From Reyranella sp. (GTDB lineage: Bacteria; Pseudomonadota; Alphaproteobacteria; Reyranellales; Reyranellaceae), in assembly GCA_021732285.1 (NCBI GenBank), contig JAKFVH010000009.1, forward strand, positions 28,309 through 92,308: a stretch of DNA of 64,000 nucleotides, in the 5' to 3' direction. Positions 16,562 through 24,855 of this stretch are shown piece by piece. A program made the position numbers and the translations under genes. The notes beneath the pieces are model-generated. The model was not told the DNA's origin. It ran no database searches and was given only the letters and a program-made list of their open reading frames with translations. The first letter of the stretch is position 1; each line of letters opens with the position of its first letter.

Positions 16562-18124
16562 TCACCACACGCCGAAGAAGATCCCGTGCTTCTTGTGCGT
16601 GGCCGTGCGCGCCTCGACGTAGGCGTCGTCGACCGTAACGCGCGTCTTGCGGGCCTTCAGCCAGGCGGCCATGCGCTCCTCCATCTCGCGGCGGATTGGG
16701 GCGTGGGCGCTGTCGGCGCCGAGGTCGCGCAGCTCTTTCGGGTCGTTGACCAAATCAAACAGCATCGGCCGGAAATCCTGCCACCAGACGTACTTCCAGC
16801 GGTCGGTGCGCACCATGATGGCACGGCAGTCGCGCGGGCCGCGCTTCAGGATCTTGCGCGCTTCGCGGAATGAGTAATCGAGCTCGGAGAACACCGCGTC
16901 GCGCCAGTGCTCGACCTTGCCGCCACGCAGCAAGGGCAATAGGGAGCGGCCCTCGACCAGGTGGTCGTTTGCAGGCTGTTCCAATGCAGCAAGGCAGGTC
17001 GGCACGACATCGACCGCTTCGACGAAGCGCTCGTCGACCGTGCCGCGCGTGGCATCCGCCGCAGGATCGGGATCGTAGACGATGAAGGGCACGCGCTGCG
17101 CCTCTTCGTAGAACATCTCCTTCTCGCCCAGCCAATGGTCACCCAGGAAGTCACCGTGGTCGGAGGTGAAGACGATCAGTGTGTCGTCGAAGCGGCCAAG
17201 CTTCTTCAGGTGATCGAACAGGCGGCCGAGCCAATCGTCGAGCTGCTTGATCAGGCCCATGTAAGCCGGCCGCACGATCTCCGGCGCGTCGGGGCGCTGG
17301 AACGACTGAGACTCCTCGTGCTGGCGATAGGCCGCGAGCACGGGATGCTGGTCGACCAATTCGCGCTCGTCGCGATTGATCGGCAGGCAGTCCTTGGCGC
17401 CGTACATCTTGTGATAGGGCGCGGGCGCCATGTAGGGCCAGTGCGGCTTGACGTAGCTGAGATGCAGGAACCACGGCCTCTCGCCCATGTCCTCGACGAA
17501 GCGCATGGCCTCGCGCGTCATGTAGGCGGTCTCGGAATGCTCCTCGGCGACGCGCGCCGGCAGGTGCACGTTGCGCATCTGCCAGCCTGACACCGGCCCG
17601 TCGGGACCGTCGGCCGAGATCACGTAGTCGCTCCACGGATCGTCGGAGTTGTAGCCCTGCTGACGGAGATAGGCGGCATAGCCGCTCTCCTCGCCGGGCG
17701 GCGAATGGCCGTCGTAGCGGTCAAGCTCCTCGAAGCGCCCGGCGCGCATCAGGGCCGCGATCGCCGAGCCGCCTCCGATGCCGTAGCGCTCCAGACCGTC
17801 GAGGTCGGGCAGCACGTGCGTCTTGCCAGCCAGCGCGACGCGGATGCCGGCCGGCAGCAGATAGTCGCCGATGGTCTTTTCGCGCAGGCTGAGCGGCACA
17901 CGGTTCCAGGTGGCGCCGTGCGAGAACATGTAGCGGCCGGTGTAGTAGCTCATGCGCGAGGGACCGCAGACACCCGACTGCACGTAGGCGCGCGGAAACA
18001 GCACGCCCTTGGCCGCCAGCGAATCGATGGCGGGCGTCTTGAGATGCGGATGGCCGGCGCACGACAGGTGATCGGCGCGCAGCTGGTCGCACATGATGAA
18101 CAGGATATTCTTGACCTTGCCCAC
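16562..18124 (-). CDS. Type I sulfatase / alkaline-phosphatase-superfamily hydrolase
   Basis: The 520-residue enzyme has the N-terminal metal site NILFIMCDQLRADHL and the formylglycine motif CGPSR (Cys53 to Arg57, in GVCGPSRMSYYTGR), which marks type I sulfatases and phosphonate monoester hydrolases. The second metal site is TSDHGDFLGDHW. The active cysteine must be converted to formylglycine; no maturase gene is in the window. The start is GTG at 18124, behind GAGGAGAGG, where the conserved domain begins; longer readings add non-homologous residues. There is no signal peptide, so it is probably cytoplasmic. It follows the antitoxin gene by only 10 bases and may share its promoter. The substrate (sulfate ester or phosphonate/phosphodiester) is undetermined. 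Confidence 0.87.
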   Translation of the reverse strand: MGKVKNILFIMCDQLRADHLSCAGHPHLKTPAIDSLAAKGVLFPRAYVQSGVCGPSRMSYYTGRYMFSHGATWNRVPLSLREKTIGDYLLPAGIRVALAGKTHVLPDLDGLERYGIGGGSAIAALMRAGRFEELDRYDGHSPPGEESGYAAYLRQQGYNSDDPWSDYVISADGPDGPVSGWQMRNVHLPARVAEEHSETAYMTREAMRFVEDMGERPWFLHLSYVKPHWPYMAPAPYHKMYGAKDCLPINRDERELVDQHPVLAAYRQHEESQSFQRPDAPEIVRPAYMGLIKQLDDWLGRLFDHLKKLGRFDDTLIVFTSDHGDFLGDHWLGEKEMFYEEAQRVPFIVYDPDPAADATRGTVDERFVEAVDVVPTCLAALEQPANDHLVEGRSLLPLLRGGKVEHWRDAVFSELDYSFREARKILKRGPRDCRAIMVRTDRWKYVWWQDFRPMLFDLVNDPKELRDLGADSAHAPIRREMEERMAAWLKARKTRVTVDDAYVEARTATHKKHGIFFGVW

Positions 18125-18134
18125 GCGCCTCTCC

Positions 18135-18506
18135 TCAGGCTGCCCGCCGCAGTGGCCGCTTCTTTCGAATACTCGAGACCCGAAGACTAAGCCCATCGCG
18201 CTTCTGCAGATAGCCGATGACGCCGAACAAGTTGCGTGCCTGCGGATTCCCACGCGGCCCAAACATGCGGATCAGGCTTTTAGGTGGCGTACCCAGCGCG
18301 CGGCCTAATTTTTCAAAGCCTTCGGTCGCCTTGATATAGTCGCGCAGGATGGTCTTGCCGGTCTCGACGTCGCCCGCCAGCATCGTCTCTATCGCTTCCT
18401 TGATGAGTGCTTCACGGAACGCCGGATCGGACACGATGTAGTCGTCGATCAGCTCCCGCACGCTGCCGGTAAGCGGCGGCCGCTTTGTCCTACGGTTGCG
18501 GATCAT
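18135..18506 (-). CDS. HigA/COG3636-type antitoxin (HTH) of a RelE/HigB module
   Basis: This 123-residue protein looks like the helix-turn-helix antitoxin paired with Gp49/HigB-type toxins. [20 protein letters not shown] leads into the DNA-binding helices [20 protein letters not shown], followed by [17 protein letters not shown]. There is an N-terminal arm of about 50 residues ([20 protein letters not shown]). The ATG at 18506 overlaps the toxin stop (ATGA). It is intact although the upstream toxin frame is broken. Family knowledge suggests that it binds the promoter palindrome at 18843-18860. The sulfatase gene starts 10 bases downstream. Confidence 0.82.
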   Translation of the reverse strand: MIRNRRTKRPPLTGSVRELIDDYIVSDPAFREALIKEAIETMLAGDVETGKTILRDYIKATEGFEKLGRALGTPPKSLIRMFGPRGNPQARNLFGVIGYLQKRDGLSLRVSSIRKKRPLRRAA

Positions 18507-18832
18507 CCTGCACCTCGCTTGCGTCTCTTGTAATCGGCCCAATAGGCTTGCGCCGTCGCAATGTCGCGTTGCTGGCGAGCCTTGCTGCCGCCAGCCAGCA
18601 GAATGATCAGGGCATCGCCGTCGCGACCGAAATAAAGTCGATAGCCAGGCCCGAAGTCGAGCCTTCATTCCAGAACACCGCCACCGACACTCTTCACGTC
18701 GGACAGGTTGCCGAGCGAGAGCTGGACCAGCGCCTTCGTCACGCGCGCACGCGTCACCGCATCCAGCTCGTCGAGCCATCGCCGCAACGGGCGACGACCG
18801 GCGGAATCGAGATAGTCGCGGAGTTCGATCAC
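18503..18832 (-). pseudogene. RelE/ParE-superfamily (HigB/Gp49-like) toxin with in-frame stop
   Basis: Read from a GTG at 18832, 110 codons encode a typical Gp49/HigB toxin. The N-terminal part is RRPLRRWLDELDAVTRARV, then LGNLSDVKSVGGGVLE, then a TGA at 18665-18667 (codon 56). The rest continues in frame: [20 protein letters not shown], then [20 protein letters not shown] to the end. Both halves match one family, and only that one codon breaks them, where homologues read a residue between GVLE and RLDFGPGYR. One substitution (for example TGG or CGA to TGA) explains it. The gene is probably dead unless the stop is read through or is a sequencing error. Confidence 0.8.
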
Positions 18833-18840
18833 GCACGAGA

Positions 18841-18869
18841 TTGGTAACGTATCTGTTACCTAGCGTCAA
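18841..18869 (-). promoter_or_regulatory. Toxin-antitoxin promoter with GGTAAC-N6-GTTACC operator
   Basis: A perfect inverted repeat, GGTAAC-GTATCT-GTTACC, lies at 18843-18860, directly before the toxin start. A TTGACG -35-like hexamer is at 18869-18864 on the minus strand. With a 17-base spacer the -10 would be TACCAA (weak), so the operator sits between them. This placement fits autorepression by the antitoxin, as known for HigBA and RelBE modules. The toxin start codon would then be almost leaderless. Confidence 0.6.
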
Positions 18870-18918
18870 TACGGTTCGCCTGGCTTATCGGCGAGAAAAG
18901 CCGTGCTACGGTCAAATC

Positions 18919-19494
18919 ATGACTTCGACCCCGTCCATCCGCGATGTCCTCGATTTCTGGTTCCTGCCGCTCGACCATCCCGACCACGGCAAGCCGCGCG
19001 ACATCTGGTGGGACGGCCCGCCCGAGTTCGACGCCGAGATCCGCAAGCGTTTTTCGCCTTCCTTCGAGCGGGCGATCGAGGGCGGCCTGGATCACTGGCG
19101 CCAGTCGCCTGACGGCGGGCTGGCGCTGATCGTTCTGTGCGACCAGTTCCCACGCAACATGCACCGCCGCTCGGCACACGCCTTTGCCGGCGGCCCCAAG
19201 GCGATGGAGACGGCGCGGCTGGCGCTGGCAAGGGTCTATCCGGCGGCCTTCAACGCCACCCTGCGGGCATTCTTCTACATGCCGTTCCAGCACAGCGAAT
19301 CGCTGGACGATCAGGAGATGTGCTGTGCGCTGTTCGCTCCGTTCAACGATCCCGAGATGACGAAGATCGCCGTCGAGCATCGCGACATCATCGCCCGCTT
19401 CGGCCGCTTCCCGCATCGCAACGACGCACTGGGGCGTGTCTGCACGGACGAAGAGCTGGAGTACCTCAAGGACGCTAACCGGTTCGGGCAGTGA
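18919..19494 (+). CDS. DUF924 family protein
   Basis: The 191-residue protein matches DUF924, an all-helical TPR-like family. Hallmarks are [20 protein letters not shown] near the start, then [20 protein letters not shown] and [16 protein letters not shown], and the end [20 protein letters not shown]. The ATG at 18919 fits where the family domain starts; an upstream in-frame reading would run through the toxin-antitoxin operator. The biochemical role of the family is not established. The 3' end overlaps the convergent macro-domain gene by 20 bases. Confidence 0.88.
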   Translation: MTSTPSIRDVLDFWFLPLDHPDHGKPRDIWWDGPPEFDAEIRKRFSPSFERAIEGGLDHWRQSPDGGLALIVLCDQFPRNMHRRSAHAFAGGPKAMETARLALARVYPAAFNATLRAFFYMPFQHSESLDDQEMCCALFAPFNDPEMTKIAVEHRDIIARFGRFPHRNDALGRVCTDEELEYLKDANRFGQ

Positions 19495-19978
19495 CCTCGC
19501 GATACAGCGCCGCCACATCCGCGCCGAAGCAGCAGAAGACGACTCGCTCGACGCTGCCTTTGTGTGCCTTCACTTCGCGCACGGCGATTTCAGTCGCAGG
19601 TTCCTTGGGATAGCCATAGACGCCTGTAGAGATCGCGGGGAAGGCGATGCTCTTCAGCCTATGCTGCTCCGCAAGCGCCAGGCTGTTGCGATAGCAGCGT
19701 GCCAGCAAATCAGGCTCGCCGGCCGTGCCGCCGCGCCAGACCGGCCCGACGGTATGGATCACGTGCCGTGCCTTCAGCCGGTATCCCCTGGTGATCCTGG
19801 CTTCGCCGGTCGGACAGCCGCCGAGCGTGCGGCATTCGGCCAAAAGCTCAGGACCGGCGGCGCGATGGATGGCGCCGTCGACGCCACCGCCGCCCAAAAG
19901 GCTTTCGTTCGCTGCGTTGACGATGGCATCGACGTCGAGGCGCGTGATGTCGCCTTCGACGATGTCGATGCGAGGCAT
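19475..19978 (-). CDS. Macro-domain ADP-ribose-binding/deacetylase protein
   Basis: The 167-residue protein is a single macro domain of the YmdB/MacroD type, which removes O-acetyl-ADP-ribose or mono-ADP-ribose. The signature [20 protein letters not shown] and the following [14 protein letters not shown] are near the N-terminus. [20 protein letters not shown] is the diphosphate-binding loop. The end is normal for the family. It starts 4 bases after the DUF882 peptidase gene on the same strand and so may be the last gene of the long nitrate transcript, or have its own control. It overlaps DUF924 by 20 bases tail to tail. Confidence 0.93.
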   Translation of the reverse strand: MPRIDIVEGDITRLDVDAIVNAANESLLGGGGVDGAIHRAAGPELLAECRTLGGCPTGEARITRGYRLKARHVIHTVGPVWRGGTAGEPDLLARCYRNSLALAEQHRLKSIAFPAISTGVYGYPKEPATEIAVREVKAHKGSVERVVFCCFGADVAALYREVTARTG

Positions 19979-19982
19979 GGCC

Positions 19983-20759
19983 TTACCAGTAACGAACCGG
20001 ACCGGTGTCGAGGTGGACGAAGCCCGAGCGCGGATAGAAGCCGACGCCGCCCATGTTGAGCGAGTAGGCGGCCTGACGCATCTGGAACACCGGCACGCCC
20101 GGGAAGCGGACGTCCATGGCGTTGCCGTTCATGTGCTGGCTGTCGCGCGCCACGCCGCGGCTGACGCTGGCCAGCCAGGCGTTGGTCGAGGGCGAGCGAT
20201 AGGCCGACAGCACCTCGATCGAGCCGCCGTAGCCCACGATGTGCGCGGTGTGCCACAGCACGTCGAACAGCAGCGGGTCCATTTCCGTCTGCGCATTGTC
20301 CCGCGAGTCGCGCAGGAATTGGTTGAGCTGGTCGAGCGCCTTGCGATGGTAGGCGCCGTTCGACCAGTAAGTGACCGTCAGCACTTCCTGGGTGTTGAAG
20401 TTGACCAGGCTGAGCGAGCGCGGGCTCGTCGTGTCGAGCACCGGCGGCGGGCCGGACGGTGCGGGTGCAAAACCGCCATAGCGCGAGCCGCGCAAGGTCT
20501 CGGGCTTGGTCGTGCGTTGTTGCGGCTGCTGCGCCTGACGCGCCGGCGGCCGGACGACGTTGGGTTGGTTGGTGGGCTGGCTGGCAACGGCGGCGGTCTT
20601 CTTGACCGCTGGGTTAGCGCTCGACCCGCGGATGACCTGGGGAGTAGCCGTACCGGTGGTGTTGGATTGGGCGAAGCTTGGGCCGGTGACAGCCAGCACG
20701 GCGGCAAGACTCAACACAAAGCTGCGCATCCCCCGCCCTCGCTGTTGCATTTTTGTCAC
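19983..20759 (-). CDS. DUF882/YcbK-like exported murein peptidase (M15 fold)
   Basis: The protein has up to 258 residues: a signal peptide ([20 protein letters not shown], from residue 11), a low-complexity Pro/Gln-rich linker (about residues 30-95) and a C-terminal DUF882/M15A domain. Zinc ligands are visible in [16 protein letters not shown] (His and Asp) and in [12 protein letters not shown] (HxD). Such enzymes cut peptide cross-links of peptidoglycan in the periplasm. The GTG at 20759 follows an AAGGAG site and begins 11 bases after cysG. Internal ATGs at residues 4 and 11 are alternative starts, and the signal peptide fits the last one best. Confidence 0.87.
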   Translation of the reverse strand: MTKMQQRGRGMRSFVLSLAAVLAVTGPSFAQSNTTGTATPQVIRGSSANPAVKKTAAVASQPTNQPNVVRPPARQAQQPQQRTTKPETLRGSRYGGFAPAPSGPPPVLDTTSPRSLSLVNFNTQEVLTVTYWSNGAYHRKALDQLNQFLRDSRDNAQTEMDPLLFDVLWHTAHIVGYGGSIEVLSAYRSPSTNAWLASVSRGVARDSQHMNGNAMDVRFPGVPVFQMRQAAYSLNMGGVGFYPRSGFVHLDTGPVRYW

Positions 20760-20770
20760 GATTCTCCTTA

Positions 20771-22177
20771 TCAGAGACCGATTCGTGACACAAAGCGAAA
20801 TTCGGGATCGCGCGCCAAAGCGAGGCCGATGACTTCACCAATCATGCAGAGTGTTGGCCCCTCGAGCGCAACGCGCCGCGCCTGCTGCTCGATGGTGGCG
20901 AGCGTGCCGACGACTCGCCGTTCCTGATTGGTCGTGCCGTTCTCGATCAACGCGACGGGTGTCGACGAGGGCAATCCATGCTCGACCAAGCGTGCGGCGA
21001 TGATCGGCAAGGTCTCAGCGCCCATGTAGACGACGACGGTCTGGCGCGGCCGCGCCAGCATCGGCCAGTCGAGCGCGACGGTGCCGTCCTTGAGCTGGCC
21101 GGTGACGAAGATGCAGGCCTGCGCATGGTCGCGATGGGTGAGCGGGATCGCGGCCGACGCAGCACATCCCAGCGCCGCGGTGATGCCGGGCACGACCTCG
21201 ACGGCGATACCGGCGCGCACCAGCGCCTCGATCTCCTCGCCGCCGCGGCCGAACACCAGTGGATCGCCGCCCTTCAGCCGCACCACGCTGTTGCCGGCGC
21301 GCGCCAGGGAGACAAGTCGCTGGTTGATCTCCTGTTGCGTCGAGCCGTGATCGGCGCGCCGCTTGCCGACGAAGATGCGTTCGGCATCGCGCCGCGCCAT
21401 CGCCAGCACCTCGGGCGAGACCAGACGGTCGTAGACGATGACGTCGGCACGCTGCAGCAGGCGATGGGCCTTCATGGTGAGAAGGTCGGGATCGCCGGGA
21501 CCGGCGCCCACCAGATGGACCATGCCGGCCGGTGCATTCTCGTTGCGCGTCGAATCGAGCAGCCGGATCAGTTCGCGGCGAGCGGCGATCTCGTCGCCGG
21601 CCAGCGCCAGCTCGCCGATGCGGCCGGCGAACACGCGGTCCCAGAAGCGACGGCGGTCGCGCGAGTTCTCGAGCGTGCGGCGCACCTGAGCGCGGAAGAT
21701 CTCGGCAAAGCGCGCCAGCCGGCCGATCGCCGCCGGCAGGGCACGCTCGATCTCGGCGCGAATGCGGCGCGCCAGCGCAGGCGCAGCGCCGCCGGTCGAG
21801 ATGGCGATGGTGATGGGCGCGCGATCGACGATCGCCGGCATGATGAAGCTGGAGAGACGCGGTCGGTCGACGACGTTGACCGGAAGGCTGCGCTGCTGGG
21901 CGGCGTGCGACACGCGCGCGGCCAGCGCCTCGTCGTCGGTCGCCACGATCACCAGCGCCATGCCCGAAAGGTCGTCGTCATCGAAGCGACGGCCGGCCCA
22001 CGAGATGCGCGCCTCGGCGATCAATTGGGCGATGTCGCCCACCACCGTGTCGGCGATCAGGCTGATGCGCGCCCCGGCCGACAGCAGCAGCTCGACCTTG
22101 CGCGCCGCCGGCTCGCCGCCGCCGACCACGAGCACGGGGCGATCCTGCAGGGCGAGGAAGATGGGAAAGGTCTGCAT
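20771..22177 (-). CDS. cysG: Siroheme synthase CysG
   Basis: The 468-residue trifunctional enzyme makes siroheme, the cofactor of the nitrite reductase encoded in the same operon. The N-terminal half (about 1-205) is the NAD-dependent precorrin-2 dehydrogenase/ferrochelatase: PVLVVGGGEPAARKVELLL is the dinucleotide fold and FIMPAIVDRAPITIAISTGG is characteristic. The C-terminal half (about 218-468) is uroporphyrinogen-III C-methyltransferase, with VHLVGAGPGDPDLLTMKAHR, VIVYDRLV and VRLKGGDPLVFGRGGEE. It begins 2 bases after nasA, so the two are co-transcribed. Confidence 0.96.
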   Translation of the reverse strand: MQTFPIFLALQDRPVLVVGGGEPAARKVELLLSAGARISLIADTVVGDIAQLIAEARISWAGRRFDDDDLSGMALVIVATDDEALAARVSHAAQQRSLPVNVVDRPRLSSFIMPAIVDRAPITIAISTGGAAPALARRIRAEIERALPAAIGRLARFAEIFRAQVRRTLENSRDRRRFWDRVFAGRIGELALAGDEIAARRELIRLLDSTRNENAPAGMVHLVGAGPGDPDLLTMKAHRLLQRADVIVYDRLVSPEVLAMARRDAERIFVGKRRADHGSTQQEINQRLVSLARAGNSVVRLKGGDPLVFGRGGEEIEALVRAGIAVEVVPGITAALGCAASAAIPLTHRDHAQACIFVTGQLKDGTVALDWPMLARPRQTVVVYMGAETLPIIAARLVEHGLPSSTPVALIENGTTNQERRVVGTLATIEQQARRVALEGPTLCMIGEVIGLALARDPEFRFVSRIGL

Positions 22178-22179
22178 CG

Positions 22180-24792
22180 TTACGCCGCCTGCCGTGGCCG
22201 CGCCGCACGCAGCAGGGCGCGGATCTCGGGCCGACAGGAGCCGCAGCTCGTCCCGGCCTTGGTGACGGCGCCGACGGCGTCGAGCGTCATGGCGCCATTG
22301 GCGATCGCGGTCTGCACCGAAGCACAGGACACGCCGAGGCAGGCGCAGATCTCGCCGCCCCGATCCGCGGCATCGCCGCCGTGCAGCAGGACTTGCCGCT
22401 GCTCACTGTCGAGCTGGGCCATCGCCATGAACGGCGCCAGCCGGTCGCGGGCGGTTTCGTCGTGCGCCTTGCCGATTCTCATGACCGCTTCGAGCCGACC
22501 GTCGCTGATGACGGCCCCCAGCGCATCCTCGCCGTCTGCCCACGGGCCTGGATTGGCCGTACGCATCGCGGCCGACAGCGCGCGGCGCGCCGAGGCCAAA
22601 GGTTGCTCGCCCGCCAGCAGGTAGGCGTGGCATCCGGCGCCCCTGATACGCGCCCAGTAGGTGACCTCGGGCAGCATTATCGGCCTGCGAGCGAGAATCG
22701 TGCCATGCCACTGAACGGCGACCCGGCGGACCTCGACCGGCGTGTGCTTGAGCTCGGGCTGGCCGGAAATGGGATCGACCGCGGGATTGACGGCGGCATT
22801 GATGCGGCCGGCCCGCGAGAGCTGCGCCGTCCAGTGCATGGGCGCGAAGGCCTCACCCTGGCGCAGTGCCGTCGAGAGATGCACACGCAGTGCGGCGCGA
22901 CCCCAGGCGCTGGTCACTTCGGCGATGTCACCGTCCTGCAACCCGCGCTGCGCGGCATCGATGGCGTTGAGCTCGATGGTCGGCTCGGGGCGATGGCCGG
23001 CGAGCCGCGGCGACTTCGCCGTGCGCGTCATGGTGTGCCACTGGTCGCGCACGCGGCCGGTGTTCAGTCGGATCGGCCATTCATTGCTGGGGGCGTGAAG
23101 GGGTTCGCGCGCGGCCGTGGCGATGAAACGGGCGCGCCCGTCGGAATGGAAGAAGCCGCCGTCGGCGAAGAACCGGGTCTTGGTCGCAGGCGAGCCCTTG
23201 GCCGCCGGCCAGACGAAGGGTTTCAGCGAGTCATAGGCGCCGTCATCGATGTCGGCATAGGCGCCGATATTGAAGTCGCGCTGGCCTTCGTTCTCGAAGG
23301 CCGAGAGGCTGGCATGCTCACGGAAGATGTCGGCGACGCCCCTCCAGGCGAATTCCTCGCCATGGCCCAGGCGGCGCGCGACCTCGGCGATGATCCACCA
23401 GTCCTGGCGCGCCTCGCCGGGCGGCGGCAGGAACGGACGCTGGCGCGAGATGCCACGCTCGGAGTTGGTGACGGTGCCGTTCTTCTCCGCCCAGGCAAGT
23501 GCGGGCAGGCGGACGCGGCAGGCATCGACGGTGTCCGACGCGCGCACCGCTTCGGAGACGACGGAGAGCTCGCAGGCGGCGAGTGCGGCACGCACGGCGT
23601 CGGCGTTGGGCAAGCTGGCGACGGGATTGGTCGCCATGATCCACACCGCCTTGACGCGGCCGGCACGCACCGCCTCGAACAGCTCGACGGCCTTCAGGCC
23701 GGCCTTGCGGGGCACGCGGTTGGTGTTCCAGAAGCGGCCGACGCGACCGACATCGTCCAAGGCGAAGTCCATGTGCGCGGCCAGCGTGTTGGACAGTGCG
23801 CCCACTTCGCGGCCGCCCATGGCGTTGGGCTGGCCAGTGATCGAGAACGGCCCCGTGCCCGGCCGGCCGATGCGGCCGGTCAGCAGATGGCAGTTGATCA
23901 GCGCATTGACCTTGTCGACGCCGGCGCTCGACTGGTTCACGCCCTGGGAATAGAGCGTGACGGTCTTCTCAGTCCTGGCGAACCAGTCGAAGAAGGTCTC
24001 CAGGTCGGCCTTGGGCAGGTCGCACTGGGCGACGTCACTGGCGCGCGCGGCGATCAGGGCGTCGTCCATGCCGACCGTGTGCTTGTCGACGAAGCGCTTG
24101 GCCGTGGCGCCGCGGCGCTGCAGCTCGGCCAGCAGCGCATTGAACAGGGCAACGTCGCTGCCGGGCCGCAGGCCGAGGTGCAGGTCGGCGATATCGCAGG
24201 TCTCGGTGCGGCGCGGGTCGACGACGACGATGCGCATGGCCGGCCGCGCCCGCTTGGCCGCCTCCAGGCGCTGAAACAGCACGGGATGGCACCAGGCGAG
24301 ATTGCTGCCGACCAGCACGACGAGGTCGGCCTGCTCGAAGTCCTCATAGAGGCCGGGCACGGTGTCGCTGCCGAAAGCGCGCTTGTGGCCAGCCACCGAC
24401 GAGGCCATGCAAAGCCGCGAGTTGGTGTCGATGTTGGCGGTGCCGATGAAGCCCTTGATGAGCTTGTTGGCGGCGTAATAGTCCTCGGTCAGGAGCTGGC
24501 CGGAGACGTAGAAGGCGACGGCATCGGGGCCGTGGCGTGTGACGATCTCACGGAAGCCGTCGGCCACGGTGTCGAGCGCGGTGTCCCACGACACGCGGCG
24601 ACCATCGACCTCGGGATGGAGCAGCCGGTCTTCCAGCGACAGCGTCTCGCCCAGCGCGGCGCCCTTGGAACAGATGCGCCCGCGATTGGCCGGATGATCG
24701 GGATCGCCGACGACATCGGCGCCGCCCTTGCCGTCCGGCGTGATCTTTAGGCCGCAGCCAACGCCGCAATAGGGGCAGGTCGTGCGGATCAT
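22180..24792 (-). CDS. nasA: Assimilatory nitrate reductase, molybdenum catalytic subunit
   Basis: The 870-residue cytoplasmic enzyme reduces nitrate to nitrite. The N-terminal [4Fe-4S] ligands are C6PYC9GVGC13 and C41 (RGRICSKG). Cys128 in NTNSRLCMASSVAG is placed to bind molybdenum. Molybdopterin-binding segments include PGTGPFSITGQPNAMGGREV. The C-terminal about 60 residues form a BFD-like [2Fe-2S] domain with CACLGVSC and SCGSCRPE. This is the NasA form that takes electrons from a partner reductase, here probably the FNR-type protein encoded upstream. A palindromic repeat fills the 63-base gap before it; cysG follows after 2 bases. Confidence 0.95.
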   Translation of the reverse strand: MIRTTCPYCGVGCGLKITPDGKGGADVVGDPDHPANRGRICSKGAALGETLSLEDRLLHPEVDGRRVSWDTALDTVADGFREIVTRHGPDAVAFYVSGQLLTEDYYAANKLIKGFIGTANIDTNSRLCMASSVAGHKRAFGSDTVPGLYEDFEQADLVVLVGSNLAWCHPVLFQRLEAAKRARPAMRIVVVDPRRTETCDIADLHLGLRPGSDVALFNALLAELQRRGATAKRFVDKHTVGMDDALIAARASDVAQCDLPKADLETFFDWFARTEKTVTLYSQGVNQSSAGVDKVNALINCHLLTGRIGRPGTGPFSITGQPNAMGGREVGALSNTLAAHMDFALDDVGRVGRFWNTNRVPRKAGLKAVELFEAVRAGRVKAVWIMATNPVASLPNADAVRAALAACELSVVSEAVRASDTVDACRVRLPALAWAEKNGTVTNSERGISRQRPFLPPPGEARQDWWIIAEVARRLGHGEEFAWRGVADIFREHASLSAFENEGQRDFNIGAYADIDDGAYDSLKPFVWPAAKGSPATKTRFFADGGFFHSDGRARFIATAAREPLHAPSNEWPIRLNTGRVRDQWHTMTRTAKSPRLAGHRPEPTIELNAIDAAQRGLQDGDIAEVTSAWGRAALRVHLSTALRQGEAFAPMHWTAQLSRAGRINAAVNPAVDPISGQPELKHTPVEVRRVAVQWHGTILARRPIMLPEVTYWARIRGAGCHAYLLAGEQPLASARRALSAAMRTANPGPWADGEDALGAVISDGRLEAVMRIGKAHDETARDRLAPFMAMAQLDSEQRQVLLHGGDAADRGGEICACLGVSCASVQTAIANGAMTLDAVGAVTKAGTSCGSCRPEIRALLRAARPRQAA

Positions 24793-24794
24793 AT

Positions 24795-24853
24795 GGGAGC
24801 GCGGGCCTCTGGCCCGCTCATGATCATGATGCGGGCCAGAGGCCCGCGCTCCC
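24795..24853. repeat. 59-base near-perfect palindrome inside the nitrate operon
   Basis: The arms are GGGAGCGCGGGCCTCTGGCC plus CGC and the exact reverse complement, around TCATGATCATGAT. It fills the gap between the FNR gene stop (24856) and the nasA start (24792) almost exactly. In RNA it would be a very stable hairpin close to the nasA start, where it could protect mRNA ends or slow ribosome access. It belongs to the CTCATGATCATGAG-centred palindrome set also seen at 61330 and, modified, at 54245 and 56762. Confidence 0.9.
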
Positions 24854-24855
24854 GA

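Noticed and set aside
18665-18667. TGA in the toxin read as selenocysteine
   Set aside because: No SECIS-like hairpin was apparent just after the codon, and no toxin of this family is known to use selenocysteine. A point mutation is simpler.
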